From Myxococcales bacterium (GTDB lineage: Bacteria > Myxococcota_A > UBA9160 > UBA4427), in the NCBI GenBank assembly GCA_012960035.1, contig DUBZ01000031.1, forward strand, positions 1 through 33,569: a stretch of DNA of 33,569 bases, given 5' to 3'. The notes under the pieces were generated by a model. It was given only the letters and a program-made list of their open reading frames with translations, searched no databases and had not been told where the DNA came from. This document shows positions 32,612-33,569 of this stretch, piece after piece. The position numbers and the translations under genes were made by a program. How positions within the stretch are numbered: the stretch's first letter is position 1; the number at the start of each line of letters is the position of its first letter.

Positions 32612-33569
32612 TCATCTAATCGCATGAACAGTGACAATTGGCAAACTCACCGCCCTTGCTCTAGTTTCAGCCGCGGCGCGCGAGTAGCTCAGTTGGTAGA
32701 GCATCAGCTTCCCAAGCTGAGGGTCGCCGGTTCGAGCCCGGTCTCGCGCTCCATTCTCTGAATCATTTCCATCACTTGCATCATCGTCCATATCCTCCAA
32801 AGTGTCACTCTGTGAGCGGCGTGAGCGGTTTGTGAGCGGTGTGAGCATTCCAACATCGGGATCCAGGTGCCGCCCGACGGGGTGCGCGTACCGACCCGCA
32901 GTGAACGCCGCGCTGTGATGGTCGAGTTGGTTCCGAATTGATTCCCAATCCCAACCCGCGCTGACTGCTTTCGTGGCCCACGCATGTCGAGATGAGTGAA
33001 ACGTGGCTTCCATCGAGACCCCTCGTTTTGCTGCGGCCTCGCGAACTTCGGTTATCCATCGTTCGATGTTTCGAGGACGGTAGGTAGTGCCGTTCCGAGT
33101 GGCGAACACCCATCGTTCGCTCGTGCGGTCTTTGAGCCGCTGCTCAAGCATTTTGATCACGGGTTCTGGCATCCGTACGGGCAGCCGCTTGTTCGCCGAC
33201 TTCAGGAGCGTAGGAGTGCCCTGATCGTCAATCTGATGAACGGGGCGAATCGTCCCGGCGAACCAGTCCACGTATTTCCATTCCAGACCGAGAATCTCTC
33301 CGAGTCGAAGTCCCATGCCGCCACCCAACATGAACAGGTCGTGAACCACGGAGCGTTGTCGCGATGAAATTTCGAGCAGCACTGCTAGATCAGACGGTGT
33401 GTAGTGTCGCTTTTCCGGCGCATCAATCTCCATCGATCGACGTACCTTTTCGGTCTGGTGCGAGATAAGGCGGGCAGGGCAGGCAGTGTCAAGTTCGTGT
33501 TCAGACCAGTACCAGTTGAGCGCAGACCGCAACACAGTCATGCAATTCTTCATGAGAGCGAGCCGCTTG
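32612..33569 (-). CDS. Tyrosine recombinase/integrase (5' partial), reading through the tRNA gene
   Basis: The frame enters from beyond the right edge (it continues past the ATG at 33553 as KRLAL), so the true start is outside. The N-terminal core-binding domain is partly present (MTVLRSALNWYWSEHELD). The catalytic domain has Arg in GGMGLRLGEILGLEW, HSSRHAWAT (His-x-x-Arg), LDHHSAAFTAGRY with the second His and the Tyr nucleophile. About 90 residues follow the Tyr; some 25 of them (ARDRARTGDPQLGKLMLYQL and next residues) are the antisense translation of tRNA-Gly, and the stop lies 66 bp past the tRNA 5' end. It should mediate integration at this tRNA gene. Confidence 0.92.
   Translation of the reverse strand, partial: KRLALMKNCMTVLRSALNWYWSEHELDTACPARLISHQTEKVRRSMEIDAPEKRHYTPSDLAVLLEISSRQRSVVHDLFMLGGGMGLRLGEILGLEWKYVDWFAGTIRPVHQIDDQGTPTLLKSANKRLPVRMPEPVIKMLEQRLKDRTSERWVFATRNGTTYRPRNIERWITEVREAAAKRGVSMEATFHSSRHAWATKAVSAGWDWESIRNQLDHHSAAFTAGRYAHPVGRHLDPDVGMLTPLTNRSRRSQSDTLEDMDDDASDGNDSENGARDRARTGDPQLGKLMLYQLSYSRAAAETRARAVSLPIVTVHAIR
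32678..32753 (+). tRNA. tRNA-Gly (anticodon CCC)
   Basis: Complete 76-nt cloverleaf with encoded CCA: acceptor GCGCGAG pairs with CTCGCGC, D-arm GCTCAGTTGGTAGAGC, anticodon stem TCAGC/GCTGA with loop TTCCCAA (anticodon CCC), T-arm GCCGG-TTCGAGC-CCGGT, discriminator T, CCA at 32751-32753. CCC reads GGG (glycine). Its 3' end is the likely attachment site of the neighbouring integrase. Confidence 0.97.
32728..32753. other. Probable left attachment site (att) in the tRNA 3' end
   Basis: Tyrosine recombinases adjacent to a tRNA usually recombine at its 3' part (T-arm to CCA). The integrase coding end overlaps it here. The duplicate copy should lie at the other end of the element, outside the window, so the site is predicted from context only. 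Confidence 0.45.

Noticed and set aside
32640..32760. The ARDRARTGDPQLGKLMLYQL tail as a real integrase domain
   Set aside because: It is the antisense translation of the tRNA-Gly gene, a recurrent artefact at tRNA-integrated elements; it may be translated but is not a domain.

Overview
The window looks like chromosomal DNA from a GC-rich, Gram-negative bacterium, most plausibly a deltaproteobacterial-type lineage (Myxococcota, Binatota or relatives). The signs are lipoboxes, an outer-membrane beta-barrel protein, a periplasmic cytochrome c, a TRAP transporter, many acyl-CoA/P450/Rieske genes typical of aerobic lipid or steroid degraders, and two genes that read sensibly only if an internal UGA codes for selenocysteine. 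The assignment is inferred from gene content; there is no rRNA or other phylogenetic marker here.

Layout. (1) 280-3152, minus strand: TetR regulator, cytochrome P450 and TesB acyl-CoA thioesterase, with an 18-bp palindrome just upstream of the P450. (2) 3611-5050 minus: secreted M20 peptidase. (3) 5231-8207 plus: a tightly overlapped operon of SGNH-TPR protein, periplasmic selenocysteine peroxiredoxin (UGA at 7390-7392 followed by a SECIS-like hairpin) and lipoprotein-like mono-haem cytochrome c. (4) 8608-14429: beta-barrel OMP, SRPBCC-Rieske fusion, enoyl-CoA hydratase, convergent acyl-CoA synthetase, and a secreted PheC-AroQ fusion (cyclohexadienyl dehydratase plus chorismate mutase). (5) 14435-16767 minus: PPOX-type flavin/F420 protein and an acyl-CoA dehydrogenase with the long C-terminal extension, separated by a 14-bp tandem repeat. 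(6) 17062-22602 plus: membrane SGNH protein, TakP-like TRAP transporter operon (dctP-dctQ-dctM), zinc-dependent dehydrogenase, terminator. (7) 22674-23399 minus: membrane-anchored DsbA-like selenoprotein with a U-P-Y-C active site and its own SECIS-like hairpin. (8) 23542-26657 plus: RsmE, secreted NPP-type phosphodiesterase, unknown protein. (9) 26732-30884 minus: SnoaL-like protein, two paralogous cyclophilins (cytoplasmic and lipoprotein), SMUG1 uracil-DNA glycosylase, SerC. (10) 31050-33569: PEGA-like lipoprotein, TetR, tRNA-Gly(CCC), and a tyrosine recombinase that runs off the right edge, marking the left boundary of an element integrated at the tRNA.

How the genes fit together. The acyl-CoA genes (synthetase, dehydrogenase, hydratase, thioesterase) with the P450 and Rieske protein suggest activation and oxidative breakdown of lipid-like substrates, though they are scattered over several transcription units. 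The most striking theme is envelope redox chemistry: a selenol peroxidase encoded with a cytochrome c, and a separate selenol DsbA. The selenocysteine machinery itself (selA, selB, selC, selD) is not in this window.
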